Shown here: positions 27,747 to 42,284 of the stretch, piece by piece | Layout of the letters: each line of letters begins with the position of its first letter | Numbering within the stretch: position 1 is the first letter of the stretch | From: Clostridium septicum | GTDB lineage: Bacteria; Bacillota; Clostridia; Clostridiales; Clostridiaceae | Direction of reading: 5' to 3' | Assembly (NCBI RefSeq): GCF_003606265.1 | Contig: NZ_CP023671.1 | Span: 1,922,001-1,986,000, forward strand | Length of the DNA stretch: 64,000 nt | Position numbers and translations under genes: made by a program | Notes under the pieces: model-generated | What the model was told of the DNA's origin: nothing | Databases searched by the model: none | What the model saw: the letters and a program-made list of their open reading frames with translations, nothing else

Positions 27747-29258
27747 ATGTCAACTGAGGAAATGAATATACAAGAGCTAGAATCTCAGTTTAGTGAACAA
27801 GAAGCATTAAGAAGAGAAAAATTAGTAGAGTTACAAAATCAAGATAAGGATCCGTTTGACGTTTATAAAGTAGAAAGAACTCATTCTTCAGAAGGAGTAA
27901 AGGGAGATTTTGAAAATTTAGAAGGATCAATAGTAACTGTAGCTGGAAGAATAATGTCTAAAAGAGGTCAAGGTAAAGTTGTATTTTCAGACATTCATGA
28001 TAGAGATGGAAGAATACAGTTATTTATAAAGATAGATGAAGTTGGAGAAGAAGCTTTAAAATCATACAAGTCATATGACTTAGGTGATTGGGTTGCTGCG
28101 ACAGGAGAAGTTTTCAAAACTAGAACAGGTGAAGTATCTGTTAAAGTTAAAGAGTTTGAATTAATATGTAAGTCATTGAAACCATTACCAGAAAAGTGGC
28201 ATGGTTTAAAAGACCCAGATTTAAGATATAGACAAAGAGAAGTAGATATAATTACAAATCCAGAAGTTAAGGATACTTTTATAAAGAGAGCTAAAATTAT
28301 AAAGGGAATAAGAGAATTCTTAGATAATAAAGGCTTTATAGAAGTAGAGACACCAATGTTATCAACAATAGCCGGTGGAGCTTCTGCTAGGCCATTTATA
28401 ACTCATCATAATACATTAGATATAGATATGTATTTAAGAATTGCTCCAGAGTTATATTTAAAAAGATGTATAGTAGCAGGATTAGAGAAAGTTTATGATC
28501 TTGGAAGAACATTTAGAAATGAAGGAATGTCAGTAAGACATAATCCAGAGTTTACTATGATAGAGTTATATCAAGCTTTTGCTGATTATAATGATATGAT
28601 GGAAATAACTGAAAATATGGTTGCTTCTGTTTGTGAAAAGGTAAATGGTACAACTAAGGTTACTTACCAAGGAACAGAGATAGACTTTACACCTCCTTGG
28701 AGAAGAATAACTATGATTGATGCAGTAAAGGAACATGCAGGTGTAGACTTTAATGCAATTAAATCAAATGAAGAAGCTCAAGCTATAGCTAAAGAGAAGA
28801 ACTTAGAATTCAAAAAGGATCTTAAGTATGTAACTAAGGGTGAAGTATTAAATATGTTATTTGAAGAATATGCAGAAGAGCATATGATTCAACCAACATT
28901 TATATGTGATTACCCAGTAGAAATCTCACCTTTAACTAAAAAGAAGAGAGGTAATTCAGAGTTTACAGAAAGATTTGAAGGGTTCATATTTGGTAGAGAA
29001 ATATGCAATGCTTACTCAGAATTAAATGATCCAATAGTTCAAAGAGATAGATTTAATCAACAAGAAAAGGAAAGAGAACTTGGAGATGATGAAGCATACA
29101 TGATAGATGAAGAATTCATGAGTGCTTTAGAAACAGGTATGCCACCAACAGGAGGATTAGGAATAGGTATAGATAGACTTATAATGTTCTTAACTGATTC
29201 AGCGTCAATAAGAGATGTTATAATGTTCCCTACGATGAAACCTCAACTAAATAAATAG
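27747..29258 (+). CDS. lysS: Lysyl-tRNA synthetase, class II
   Basis: Charges tRNA-Lys. 503 residues. The N-terminal OB-fold anticodon-binding domain (about 58-170) begins at [20 protein letters not shown]. The class II catalytic core has motif 2 [20 protein letters not shown] and motif 3 [13 protein letters not shown]. It has no T-box leader. It is transcribed from the greA promoter and ends at the terminator at 29270. Confidence 0.98.
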   Translation: MSTEEMNIQELESQFSEQEALRREKLVELQNQDKDPFDVYKVERTHSSEGVKGDFENLEGSIVTVAGRIMSKRGQGKVVFSDIHDRDGRIQLFIKIDEVGEEALKSYKSYDLGDWVAATGEVFKTRTGEVSVKVKEFELICKSLKPLPEKWHGLKDPDLRYRQREVDIITNPEVKDTFIKRAKIIKGIREFLDNKGFIEVETPMLSTIAGGASARPFITHHNTLDIDMYLRIAPELYLKRCIVAGLEKVYDLGRTFRNEGMSVRHNPEFTMIELYQAFADYNDMMEITENMVASVCEKVNGTTKVTYQGTEIDFTPPWRRITMIDAVKEHAGVDFNAIKSNEEAQAIAKEKNLEFKKDLKYVTKGEVLNMLFEEYAEEHMIQPTFICDYPVEISPLTKKKRGNSEFTERFEGFIFGREICNAYSELNDPIVQRDRFNQQEKERELGDDEAYMIDEEFMSALETGMPPTGGLGIGIDRLIMFLTDSASIRDVIMFPTMKPQLNK

Positions 29259-29269
29259 GTATAAAAAGA

Positions 29270-29315
29270 GCTATATCAAATTGAATTAACATTTAATTTG
29301 ATATAGCCTATTTTT
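29270..29315 (+). terminator. Terminator after lysS
   Basis: A perfect 13-bp stem, 29270-29282 with 29295-29307, is followed by a T-rich tract. Confidence 0.88.
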
Positions 29316-29481
29316 TATTTAAAAGACAATATATAACAACATTAGTGTTTAAATTTTACTTTATCAATAAATAAAGCTTAAACATAGTATAATTAGGCAG
29401 TTGAAGGGGTTCAAGCTAGGTTATATAGTTGATTTAGTAGTATAATTTGAAAAAAAAATTAAATTTTTTTGTAAAAAGGGG

Positions 29482-29509
29482 TTGCTATATTATGAAATCG
29501 TGCTATAAT
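29482..29509 (+). promoter_or_regulatory. Promoter of the tRNA-Asn cluster
   Basis: TTGCTA (29482-29487) and TATAAT (29504-29509) with a 16-bp spacer, 18 bp before the first tRNA-Asn. Confidence 0.7.
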
Positions 29510-29527
29510 ATCTAATGTACTCAATAT

Positions 29528-29602
<75 letters not shown>

Positions 29603-29633
29603 TTTAAATTTAATATATTGATTATAAAAATAT

Positions 29634-29708
<75 letters not shown>

Positions 29709-29740
29709 TTTAAATTTAATATGTTGATTACAAAAAATAT

Positions 29741-29815
<75 letters not shown>

Positions 29816-29827
29816 TTTTTTTTATTT

Positions 29828-29880
29828 AAAGACTTTTATAAGAGTAGATATAAAATCTGTTGTTATAAAAGTCTTTTTTA
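29828..29880 (+). terminator. Terminator of the tRNA-Asn cluster
   Basis: A 14-bp perfect stem, 29828-29841 with 29863-29876, then a T tract. Confidence 0.88.
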
Positions 29881-29923
29881 TATTTTTTAGGTGGGTACAA
29901 TAGTTTTTACATTATTGTTTTAC

Positions 29924-29951
29924 TTGACATATAATGCTCTTTTGATAAAAT
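29924..29951 (+). promoter_or_regulatory. Promoter of the T-box leader and glycyl-tRNA synthetase
   Basis: TTGACA (29924-29929) and TAAAAT (29946-29951) with a 16-bp spacer. Transcription would start near 29958, just ahead of the T-box. Confidence 0.7.
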
Positions 29952-29959
29952 ATTATTAT

Positions 29960-30153
29960 AAGTAAATATACATGATGATGAAGAAGAGTAATTTTAAATT
30001 TGATTTTAGAGAGACGATGGTTGGTGTGAATCGTTATTAAATTAAAATGAATGGCGCTTTTGAATGTAATGATTTAGAAAGTTGGGCTCAAGCCAAGAAG
30101 GGTGGAACCGCGGAATTGAAATTTCGTCCCTTTAGGTCTAAGGGCTTTTTTTA
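29960..30153 (+). promoter_or_regulatory. T-box riboswitch leader (glycine)
   Basis: A tRNA-sensing leader that lets transcription continue when uncharged tRNA-Gly is bound. The T-box core AAGGGTGGAACCGCGG lies at 30098-30113 and is followed by a terminator hairpin, 30126-30145, with T-run. Stem I appears from about 29970 to 30055, with GGTTGGTG in the distal part. A GGC triplet at 30053-30055 could be the glycine specifier. The T-box identity is sure; the specifier position is inferred. Confidence 0.93.
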
Positions 30154-30183
30154 TTTTATATTAAAACATTGGAGGTATGAAAG

Positions 30184-31575
30184 ATGGCAGTAGAAAAGAC
30201 TATGGATAAAATCGTGGCACTTTGCAAAAATAGAGGATTCATATTCCCAGGATCAGATATTTATGGTGGATTAGCAAACTCATGGGATTATGGTCCACTA
30301 GGAGTAGAATTCAAAAATAACGTTAAAAAAGCATGGTGGAAAAAATTTGTTCAAGAAAGTCCATATAATGTAGGTGTAGACTGTGCAATATTAATGAATA
30401 AAGAAGTTTGGGTAGCATCAGGACATATTGGTGGTTTTTCTGATCCATTAATGGATTGTAAAGATTGTAAGGCTAGATTTAGAGCAGATAAACTAGTTGA
30501 AGATCATATGACTGAAAATGGTGTAGAAGTAGCTTCAGCAGATGGTTGGAGTAATGAGCAATTAAAAGAATATATAGAGAAGAATAATATAGTTTGTCCT
30601 AAGTGCGGAAAAATGAACTATACAGACATTAGAAAATTTAATTTAATGTTTAAGACTTTCCAAGGTGTAACAGAAGATGCTAAAAATGAAATATACTTAA
30701 GACCAGAAACAGCTCAAGGTATATTTGTAAACTTTAAATCAGTTCAAAGAAGTTCAAGAAAAAAAGTTCCATTTGGTATAGCTCAAATAGGTAAGTCTTT
30801 TAGAAATGAAATAACACCAGGAAACTTTACTTTTAGAACGAGAGAATTTGAACAAATGGAATTAGAATTCTTCTGTAAACCAGGAACTGACTTAGAATGG
30901 TTTGGATATTGGAAAGATTACTGCTGGAAGTTCTTATTGAATTTAGGAGCTAAAGAACAGAATCTAAGAATGAGAGATCATGCTCAAGAAGAATTATCAT
31001 TCTATTCAAATGCAACATCAGATATAGAATATTTATTCCCATTTGGTTGGGGAGAACTTTGGGGTATAGCAGATAGAACTGACTATGACTTAACAAAGCA
31101 TCAAGAACATTCAGGTCAAGATATGAGCTATCTAGATCCGACAAACAATGAAAAATATGTACCATACGTTATAGAGCCATCATTAGGAGCTGATAGAGTT
31201 GCCTTAGCATTCTTAGTTGATGCATATGATGAAGAAGAATTAGAAGGTGGAGATATAAGAACAGTAATGCATTTACATCCAGCATTAGCTCCATATAAGG
31301 CAGCTATATTACCACTTTCAAAGAAGTTATCAGAAAAGGCCTTAGAAGTATATGAAGATTTAAGTAAAAAGTTTAATTTAGAATATGATGATGCAGGAAG
31401 TATCGGTAAAAGATATAGAAGACAAGATGAAATTGGTACCCCTTATTGTATAACAATAGATTTTGAAACTTTAGAGGATAATGCTGTAACTATAAGAGAT
31501 AGAGATACAATGAAACAAGAAAGAATTAAGATAGAAGATTTAGAAGCTTTCATAGCGAAGAGCTTAGAATTTTAA
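30184..31575 (+). CDS. glyQS: Glycyl-tRNA synthetase, homodimeric class II type
   Basis: Charges tRNA-Gly. This is the single-chain alpha2 type (463 residues, archaeal/eukaryotic-like and common in clostridia), not the alpha/beta GlyQ-GlyS enzyme. The N-terminus [20 protein letters not shown], the insertion with [13 protein letters not shown] and CPKCGK Cys pairs (probably zinc), motif 2 [19 protein letters not shown], motif 3 near [14 protein letters not shown] and a C-terminal anticodon-binding domain are clear. AAAACATTGGAGG lies upstream. It is controlled by the T-box leader and terminated at 31586. Confidence 0.97.
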   Translation: MAVEKTMDKIVALCKNRGFIFPGSDIYGGLANSWDYGPLGVEFKNNVKKAWWKKFVQESPYNVGVDCAILMNKEVWVASGHIGGFSDPLMDCKDCKARFRADKLVEDHMTENGVEVASADGWSNEQLKEYIEKNNIVCPKCGKMNYTDIRKFNLMFKTFQGVTEDAKNEIYLRPETAQGIFVNFKSVQRSSRKKVPFGIAQIGKSFRNEITPGNFTFRTREFEQMELEFFCKPGTDLEWFGYWKDYCWKFLLNLGAKEQNLRMRDHAQEELSFYSNATSDIEYLFPFGWGELWGIADRTDYDLTKHQEHSGQDMSYLDPTNNEKYVPYVIEPSLGADRVALAFLVDAYDEEELEGGDIRTVMHLHPALAPYKAAILPLSKKLSEKALEVYEDLSKKFNLEYDDAGSIGKRYRRQDEIGTPYCITIDFETLEDNAVTIRDRDTMKQERIKIEDLEAFIAKSLEF

Positions 31576-31585
31576 TTAAATTTTT

Positions 31586-31622
31586 GATAGTCCTGGAATT
31601 ATTTCCTGGGCTATCTTTTTAT
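31586..31622 (+). terminator. Terminator after glycyl-tRNA synthetase
   Basis: GATAGTCCTGGAA (31586-31598) pairs with TTCCTGGGCTATC (31603-31615), followed by TTTTT. Confidence 0.9.
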
Positions 31623-31749
31623 TTATATTAAATTGATGAATAATAAAATATAAAAAATTTTATTAGGAAAAAAACTGATGGAATTAAATATTAAGAATAT
31701 GACAAAATATATGTAAAAAACTATGATTTTTGTATTTAGCTAATTTAGA

Positions 31750-31758
31750 TGTTATAAT
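31750..31758 (+). promoter_or_regulatory. Extended -10 promoter element upstream of murD
   Basis: TGTTATAAT at 31750-31758 has the TGN extension before an exact TATAAT. There is no good -35. It lies about 70 bp before the murD start and is the best candidate in that gap. Confidence 0.4.
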
Positions 31759-31830
31759 TAGAAAGAATTGGGACAGACTTAAATAGAGTTAATATAATAA
31801 TGGAATAGATAGTTTTTTGGAGGAAGATAT

Positions 31831-33210
31831 ATGAAAAGAGACTTTAAAGAGTTCAAAGAATTTATAAAAGGAAAAAATGTGGCTGTTGTAGGCATAGGTG
31901 TAAGTAATATTCCTCTTATTAATTTTTTATTTAAATTAGGTTCTACTGTTACTGCTTTTGATAAAAAGAGTGAAGCAGAATTAGGGGATATAGTTAATGA
32001 ATTTAAAGAAAAAGGTATAAAATTAGAACTTGGAGAAAGATATTTAGATAATTTAACAGGTTTTGATGTTGTATTTAAAACTCCATCGATGAGAATAGAC
32101 TGTAATGCGTTAGTAAAGATAAAGAATGAAGGAGCCTATATTACTTCAGAGATGGAGGAGTTTGTTAGATATTGTAAGGGTAAGGTTTATGGAGTTACAG
32201 GTAGTGATGGTAAGACTACAACAACTACAATTGTATCAAAGCTTCTAGAAGCTGAAGGATATAAGACTTGGGTTGGAGGAAATATAGGAACTCCATTATT
32301 TTCACAAATAGAAGAAATAAAAGAAGATCATATGGTGGTTTTGGAATTATCAAGTTTCCAACTTATGACTATGAATTCACCTATAGATGTAGCTATAGCT
32401 ACTAATTTGGCGCCGAATCACCTTGATATGCATAAAAATATGAATGAATATATAGATGCTAAAAAGAATATATTCTTATACCAAAATAAAGATAATGTAC
32501 TAGTTGTAAATAGAGAAAATGAGATAACATATAATTTTGAAAAAGAAGCAAAAGGTGAGGTAAGGGAATTTAGCTCAAAGAGAGAAATAAAAAATGGTGC
32601 ATATTACAAAGATGGAAGGTTATATCTAGAAGGAAAAGAAGTATGTAAAAAGGATGATATAGTAATAAAAGGTATGCACAATGTGGAGAATTATTTAGCT
32701 TCATTTATTGCAACTAAAGATGATGTTAGCATTGAAACTATGAAGAAGGTAGCGGAAACATTTGCTGGAGTAGAGCATAGATGTGAGTTAGTTAGGGAAT
32801 TAAATGGAGTTAAATATTACAATGATTCTATAGCATCAAGTCCAACTAGGACTTTAGCAGGTCTTTTTGCTTTTGAAAAGAAGGTAATATTAATTGCGGG
32901 TGGATATGATAAGCATATACCATTTGAGCCACTAGCAGTAAAAGGATATCCATATATAAAAGAACTAATACTTTTAGGTGCAACTAAAGAAATGATTAAA
33001 GATGCCTTTGATAAAGTAATTATGGAAAAGGGTATTACTATACCAATTAAAGTAGTAGCTTCTTTAAATGATGCTGTTATAGAAGCTAAAAAAATTGCTA
33101 AAGAAGGGGATATAGTAACATTGTCACCAGCGTGTGCATCTTTTGATATGTTTCCTAACTTTGCAGTAAGAGGAAATAAATTTAAAGAAATAGTTAAAAA
33201 TTTAAAATAA
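31831..33210 (+). CDS. murD: UDP-N-acetylmuramoylalanine-D-glutamate ligase
   Basis: Cytoplasmic peptidoglycan precursor enzyme that adds D-Glu to UDP-MurNAc-L-Ala. 459 residues in three Mur ligase domains. The N-terminal Rossmann-like domain has [14 protein letters not shown]. The central ATPase domain has [22 protein letters not shown] and the [10 protein letters not shown] segment. The C-terminal domain holds [18 protein letters not shown] and [11 protein letters not shown]. Here it stands alone outside a dcw cluster, as in several clostridia. Confidence 0.97.
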   Translation: MKRDFKEFKEFIKGKNVAVVGIGVSNIPLINFLFKLGSTVTAFDKKSEAELGDIVNEFKEKGIKLELGERYLDNLTGFDVVFKTPSMRIDCNALVKIKNEGAYITSEMEEFVRYCKGKVYGVTGSDGKTTTTTIVSKLLEAEGYKTWVGGNIGTPLFSQIEEIKEDHMVVLELSSFQLMTMNSPIDVAIATNLAPNHLDMHKNMNEYIDAKKNIFLYQNKDNVLVVNRENEITYNFEKEAKGEVREFSSKREIKNGAYYKDGRLYLEGKEVCKKDDIVIKGMHNVENYLASFIATKDDVSIETMKKVAETFAGVEHRCELVRELNGVKYYNDSIASSPTRTLAGLFAFEKKVILIAGGYDKHIPFEPLAVKGYPYIKELILLGATKEMIKDAFDKVIMEKGITIPIKVVASLNDAVIEAKKIAKEGDIVTLSPACASFDMFPNFAVRGNKFKEIVKNLK

Positions 33211-33213
33211 ATT

Positions 33214-33258
33214 AAAAACAGCCCACTTAGATTCTTATATACTAAGTGGGCTGTTTTT
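33214..33258. terminator. Bidirectional terminator between murD and the lipoprotein gene
   Basis: A perfect 17-bp stem, 33214-33230 with 33242-33258, is flanked by A and T tracts and so works on both strands. It separates convergent genes, and its last two bases overlap the minus-strand stop codon. Confidence 0.92.
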
Positions 33259-34249
33259 AATTCTGTTTAATTACATAAGTTTTATTCACATCTAGGGTTT
33301 TATCTAAGAAAATTTCATTATCGTTAAGATAATATTGATTTATAGAATCTGTAGTTATTTGAGAAGCTTTTGCTTCATTTTTATTTAAATCAACAGATAA
33401 AGAACAAAGATTATTGCCTGAGGCTATATTAATAAAATATAATTTATTGTTAGAGTTTTTAAGTTCGGTACCATTAATTGAAGCTATCTTATTAGTTCTT
33501 TCAGATTTTACATCTAATTTATATAATGAGTTATTTTCATCTGAATTTATAAAAAGTATTTGTCCACTATAAACAGTAAAACTATCTACAGAGTTATCGG
33601 TTAACTTCTTTCTATTATTACCATCTATTGATATGCTATAAAGTTTAGCTCCATCACTAAGGTTTTGATAAAGTATTGAATTCCCATTTATTATAAATTT
33701 ACCACATGAATCATCTGATAAGCTATATGAAGTTGAATTGGCTAAATTATAATGATAAAGTTTATTATTATCAGTTCTATTTATATAATAAAGTTCTTTT
33801 GATTGAGAAGTTAAATTATAAACAGAATTATTATTTACTTTAGTAAATTCATTACGTTGATAATCCAATTTGTATAAACTATTGTTATCTGATGTATTTG
33901 AAAAATATATAGAATTATCAATTGTAATTAATGATTCAACAGGATAATTAAAAGTATCCTTTATATTATCATTTAGAACATAGGAATTAGATGTAGATTT
34001 TTCAGTTGTTGATAATTTATTGTTATTTTCCTTGTCTGGGAAAAATATCAGATTTCCTAAATTTAAATATGGTGAATATGTAATAGATTTATCTACCAAA
34101 GTTAAATTGGAATTAGGGGGTGTAGTGGGCTGAGAAATTTCTATTTTATTGTTCTTATCTTTAGTTTCGTTTTTTGCTTTTTCTGCTGCAGAACAAGCTG
34201 TTAAGAAAAAACTAGATAATAAGACTAAAGGTATAGCTTTTTTTAACAT
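33257..34249 (-). CDS. Repeat-containing lipoprotein, DUF5050-like beta-propeller
   Basis: A surface lipoprotein of 330 residues with signal peptide MLKKAIPLVLLSSFFLTAC and lipid Cys at residue 19, then an Asn/Lys/Thr-rich linker. From about residue 60 it has six or so repeats of about 43 residues, each with pattern hydrophobic-YF(I/S)N-x-x-(D/S)-x-N-x-LYKLD (for example IYFSNTSDNNSLYKLD, LFINSDENNSLYKLD). This resembles the clostridial DUF5050/beta-propeller lipoproteins. The function is unknown. GGAGGA on the minus strand precedes its ATG. It is the only gene between murD and the rRNA operon and runs against both transcription and replication. Confidence 0.8.
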   Translation of the reverse strand: MLKKAIPLVLLSSFFLTACSAAEKAKNETKDKNNKIEISQPTTPPNSNLTLVDKSITYSPYLNLGNLIFFPDKENNNKLSTTEKSTSNSYVLNDNIKDTFNYPVESLITIDNSIYFSNTSDNNSLYKLDYQRNEFTKVNNNSVYNLTSQSKELYYINRTDNNKLYHYNLANSTSYSLSDDSCGKFIINGNSILYQNLSDGAKLYSISIDGNNRKKLTDNSVDSFTVYSGQILFINSDENNSLYKLDVKSERTNKIASINGTELKNSNNKLYFINIASGNNLCSLSVDLNKNEAKASQITTDSINQYYLNDNEIFLDKTLDVNKTYVIKQN

Positions 34250-34569
34250 AATAATCCTCCTAAAATAATAAAATTGTTTTTTTTAGTACTTAATTTTTAA
34301 AATAAGTCGTTATTAAAGGTATAACCTTATATAATTATCGGGCTTTTCTATTAAAATGTTTAGAAAAATTATAATATAAAGTGATAACTGTGCCAAGTGT
34401 ATCGCTATAAGAAAAAGTTAGAAATTATAAGTATATATGAGAAAAATAGAAATAAACCTTAGTAAATGATATATTTATAATAGGTTAACTTATAGAATCG
34501 TGATATTATAAATAGCGTCGTCGGGAACACGAGGACAAAACAAAACTTCAAAATTTGTTAAAAAATATG

Positions 34570-34598
34570 TTGACAAGAAAGAAGTTAAATGTTATTAT
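34570..34598 (+). promoter_or_regulatory. rRNA operon promoter
   Basis: TTGACA (34570-34575), a 17-bp spacer, and TATTAT (34593-34598). It lies about 130 bp before the 16S 5' end. Confidence 0.85.
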
Positions 34599-34637
34599 GA
34601 TTAAGCAGTCGAGAGATTGCAAGAAGTTAGATCTTTG

Positions 34638-34650
34638 AAAATTGAACAGA
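34638..34650 (+). other. 5' arm of the 16S precursor processing stem
   Basis: AAAATTGAACAGA is exactly complementary to TCTGTTCAATTTT at 36310-36322, beyond the 16S 3' end. The two arms bracket 16S rRNA and form the stem normally cut by RNase III. Confidence 0.75.
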
Positions 34651-34728
34651 ATAAAAGTTAAGTAATAACCAGCAATTCTTTTGAGAGTCTTAAAAGACTC
34701 AAAGTAATTTGAGCAACAGATTAAACTT

Positions 34729-36244
<1,516 letters not shown>

Positions 36245-36345
36245 TATGGAGAAATCTAGTTAACAAGATGATTAACTAGTAATAACTCAAAAGATATGGT
36301 ATCTTAACTTCTGTTCAATTTTGAGGGATTTACCTCAAAACATGT

Positions 36346-36421
36346 GGGGGTATAGCTCAGTTGGGAGAGCACTTGCCTTGCACGCAAGGGGTCAAGAGTT
36401 CGAATCTCTTTATCTCCACCA
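36346..36421 (+). tRNA. tRNA-Ala (TGC)
   Basis: 76 nt in the 16S-23S spacer, anticodon loop CTTGCAC, encoded CCA. Confidence 0.97.
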
Positions 36422-36424
36422 CAT

Positions 36425-36501
<77 letters not shown>

Positions 36502-36503
36502 TT

Positions 36504-36526
36504 GTTCTTTGAAAATTGCATATGAA
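36504..36526 (+). other. 5' arm of the 23S precursor processing stem
   Basis: This 23-nt segment is complementary, with one G-U, to 39621-39643 after the 23S 3' end. It starts with the boxA-like GTTCTTTGAAAA, also seen in the 16S leader. Confidence 0.8.
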
Positions 36527-36700
36527 TTAAAACAACTTAAGTGAGAATCTAAATTTATAATTTAGTTATTCGAACTTACTCCTGAAAGCGTATGTGAACA
36601 GGAGTTTCAAATTAACAAAAGTTAATTGAGAAGTGACAACAAGCCAAGAATAATATTCTTTGTGAAAATAAATTAACTCTTTGTAAAAGAGAACCGTATA

Positions 36701-39603
<2,903 letters not shown>

Positions 39604-39719
39604 AAAATAAAACGGAAAAATTCATATGCAATTTTCAGAGAACATTCTCTGAAAAAGGTAACTCAGTACAGCTGAGTGCTTTCCACCAACCAAATCTTAG
39701 ATTTGGGGTGTCAATGGAT

Positions 39720-39836
39720 CTGGTGATGATGGCGTAGAGGAAACACTCCTTCCCATTCCGAACAGGAAAGTTAAGCTCTACAGCGTCGATGGTACTGCAC
39801 GGGAGACTGTGTGGGAGAGTAGAACATTGCCAGGTA
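39720..39836 (+). rRNA. rrf: 5S ribosomal RNA
   Basis: About 117 nt from CTGGTGATGATGGCG to CATTGCCAGG, with the CCATTCCGAACAGGAAAGTTAAG core typical of Firmicute 5S (only a part quoted). The short hairpin 39636-39651 lies in the spacer upstream. Confidence 0.94.
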
Positions 39837-39840
39837 ATGT

Positions 39841-39916
<76 letters not shown>

Positions 39917-39921
39917 GGTAT

Positions 39922-39994
<73 letters not shown>

Positions 39995-39995
<1 letters not shown>

Positions 39996-40027
39996 AAAAA
40001 CCTACAAGTTTGACTTGTAGGTTTTTT
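39995..40027. terminator. Bidirectional terminator ending the rRNA operon
   Basis: A 14-bp perfect stem, AAAAAACCTACAAG (39995-40008) with 40014-40027. It also ends the convergent minus-strand peptidase gene. Confidence 0.93.
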
Positions 40028-40029
40028 AT

Positions 40030-40965
40030 TTATTTAGAGTTTTTAAATATATTTTCCGATATATTTAGTAAATCATTTTTATAATTAAAAGATAATTTAC
40101 TACCTATGGGTAAAGTTACATTAGGGTAGCTATGGCCAATAGGAAATCCTTTTATAACTGGAATTTTTAATTGTGATAATTTTTGATTTATAACTTCATC
40201 TATATTAAACTCAGCAGAGTTTTTATTTTTAGAAGTACAATTTGTAAAGTCACCTAAAATAATTCCTGAAGAGTGTTTTAATTTACCAGAATATATAAGC
40301 TGTGTAAGCATTCTATCTATAGCATAAGGGCTCTCATCTATTTCTTCAATTAGCACAATAGAGTTTTTAAAATTTAGTTCATAAGGAGTTCCAATAGATG
40401 AACAAATTATACTAAGATTACCACCCACAAGTTTTCCATTAAAATTATTTTTATTAATATAAGTAATTTTATTATTACTAATTTTCTTTAAATTATAGAA
40501 GTTCATATTATGATTAGTTAAAGTGTTTATAAAATAATCTTGAGTAACAGAGTCCTTAAAATTAGAAGTTATCATAGGAGCGTGAAATGTGGCAAAATTA
40601 CATTTTTTAGATATATAATTAAGAAGAAGAGTTATATCACTATAGCCACAAAAAGGTTTTGGATTTTGCTTAATAGTTTTAAGGTTTAAATAAGGAATCA
40701 TTCGCATAGATCCATAGCCACCTCTGAGGCATAAAATAGCATCTATAGAATTATCAATAAACATATCCATTAAATCTTCAGCTCTATTAGAGTCAGTTCC
40801 GGCTAAATAACCATATTTATCATAAATATGCTTTCCTTTTTTTACGTTAAAGCCTAACTCTTCAAATTCTAATATCTTTTTATCGATTATATTAGGATCT
40901 TCAGCCGAAGCAGGGGCTACTATTCCTATAGTAGAAGAAGGGGATAGAGGATTTAATTTTAACAA
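40030..40965 (-). CDS. S66-family peptidase (LD-carboxypeptidase/MccF-like)
   Basis: A 311-residue cytoplasmic serine peptidase of family S66. These remove the terminal D-amino acid from tetrapeptide muropeptides in recycling, or hydrolyse microcin C-type conjugates (MccF). The S66 layout is intact: N-terminal GIVAPAS, nucleophile Ser86 in LRGGYGSMRMI, GYSDIT, catalytic Glu in LIEEIDESPYAIDRML and the C-terminal His in FPIGHSYPNVTLPIG. Which substrate applies cannot be decided. It is read convergently with the rRNA operon. Confidence 0.9.
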   Translation of the reverse strand: MLKLNPLSPSSTIGIVAPASAEDPNIIDKKILEFEELGFNVKKGKHIYDKYGYLAGTDSNRAEDLMDMFIDNSIDAILCLRGGYGSMRMIPYLNLKTIKQNPKPFCGYSDITLLLNYISKKCNFATFHAPMITSNFKDSVTQDYFINTLTNHNMNFYNLKKISNNKITYINKNNFNGKLVGGNLSIICSSIGTPYELNFKNSIVLIEEIDESPYAIDRMLTQLIYSGKLKHSSGIILGDFTNCTSKNKNSAEFNIDEVINQKLSQLKIPVIKGFPIGHSYPNVTLPIGSKLSFNYKNDLLNISENIFKNSK

Positions 40966-41016
40966 TATAAATTCACCTACTTTAAAGTATTAATATTACA
41001 ATATACTATAAAAAAG

Positions 41017-41050
41017 AAAAAGCTATTACTTTAAGTAATAACTTTTTTAT
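41017..41050 (-). terminator. Terminator after the corA-like gene
   Basis: On the minus strand the stem 41044-41034 with 41030-41020 (one G-U, short loop) runs into a T-rich tract, ten bases after the stop of the transporter gene. Confidence 0.75.
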
Positions 41051-41059
41051 AAGAATAAT

Positions 41060-42028
41060 TTAACTGAACATTCCTTTTTTATATAGTATAAAAGCTGTAA
41101 CACCTGTAAGAACTGCTGTTATTATCATTGTAATGTTAAAACCAGCAGGATTTTTTAATAATGGCATTTCAACAAAGTTCATCCCAAATATTCCACCTAT
41201 AACTGTAGGAATAGCCATTAAGATTGTAACAGAGGCTAGAATTTTCATAACTATATTTAGATTATTAGATATAACAGATGCAAAAAAATCCATTGTACTA
41301 GCAAGAATATTACTATATATTTCTGTCATTTCTATAGCCTGCTTATTTTCTATAATAACATCTTCTAAAACATCTTTATCATCTTCATACTTTTGCATTA
41401 TTTCAAGTTTAAGCATTTTTTCTAAAGTTATTTCATTAGCTTTTAGAGAGGTAGAAAAATAAACAAGAGATTTTTCTAGTGAGTGCAATTGAATAAGTTC
41501 TCTATTTTTCATTGATTTATGAAGTCTTTTTTCTATCATTAAACTTTTTTTATCTATTTGTCTAAGATAAAGTAAATAATAAGTTGATATTTTATTTAAT
41601 ATCTGTAGTATAAATCTTGATTTTTTAAATGAATAAAATGATTTTACTTTACCATTTATAAAGTCAGTTAGTATTCTACTATTTTTTAAACATACAGTTA
41701 TTAATTGTTTCTCTGTGTGTATTATAGCTAGAGGGTATGTATCATAAGTAAGAGAGTTGTCTTCCATTTCAGTAAAAGGAATATCCACAACAACTAAAAC
41801 ACAACCATCTTCAATATCTATACGAGATGTTTCTTCATCATCTAAAGGAGCTTTTAAAAATGAAAGAGGTACTCCTGTTTTTTTAGATATTAATATTAAT
41901 TCTTCATCAGAAGGAGCAATAATATTAATCCAACATCCTTGCTCTAAATTATCTAATATTTTTAAGGAAGGATCTTGCTCACTTCTGCTTTTATAAATTT
42001 GAATCATTTTATATAACACCTCCGACAC
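41060..42028 (-). CDS. corA: CorA-family divalent metal transporter
   Basis: A Mg2+/Co2+/Ni2+ channel of the inner membrane. 322 residues: a large N-terminal cytoplasmic alpha/beta domain, the long stalk helix, and two C-terminal TM helices. The signature GMN (FGMNFVEMPL) closes TM1, and TM2 ends with the basic KKGMFS tail. The acidic extracellular loop is short. The C-terminal layout is clear. Which metal is moved in vivo cannot be told. GGAGGTG on the minus strand precedes the ATG. Confidence 0.93.
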   Translation of the reverse strand: MSEVLYKMIQIYKSRSEQDPSLKILDNLEQGCWINIIAPSDEELILISKKTGVPLSFLKAPLDDEETSRIDIEDGCVLVVVDIPFTEMEDNSLTYDTYPLAIIHTEKQLITVCLKNSRILTDFINGKVKSFYSFKKSRFILQILNKISTYYLLYLRQIDKKSLMIEKRLHKSMKNRELIQLHSLEKSLVYFSTSLKANEITLEKMLKLEIMQKYEDDKDVLEDVIIENKQAIEMTEIYSNILASTMDFFASVISNNLNIVMKILASVTILMAIPTVIGGIFGMNFVEMPLLKNPAGFNITMIITAVLTGVTAFILYKKGMFS

Positions 42029-42284
42029 AATTATACTATTAAAAAGATAATTATAACAGAATAAAATTAATAATGAAAAGCATTACCATTTGAAAAATAG
42101 AGATACTTAAAGATATATTTAGTAAAAGGCTATATTCTTTAAAAAATCAATATTAAACTTTTAATAATTGAGAATTTGGAGATTAATGAGGATATTTTGA
42201 CATGGATAAAAATTAAAATAATTAGTATAATCACAATATTGTTCTATAAGAAAGATATAATGCAAATATGGGGGATTTTTTAAA

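Larger units (their letters stand above)
34250..34728. other. AT-rich region and rRNA leader
   Basis: No gene is seen. It holds the divergent upstream region of the lipoprotein gene (with AAGGTATAACCTT at 34316-34328, a small palindrome), the rRNA promoter at 34570-34598 and, from about 34605, the transcribed rRNA leader with a boxA-like CTTTGAAAATTG at 34633-34644. Confidence 0.6.

Noticed and set aside
41133..41462. Plus-strand frames opposite the corA-like gene
   Set aside because: They mirror the coding strand of a clear CorA gene and have no family features.
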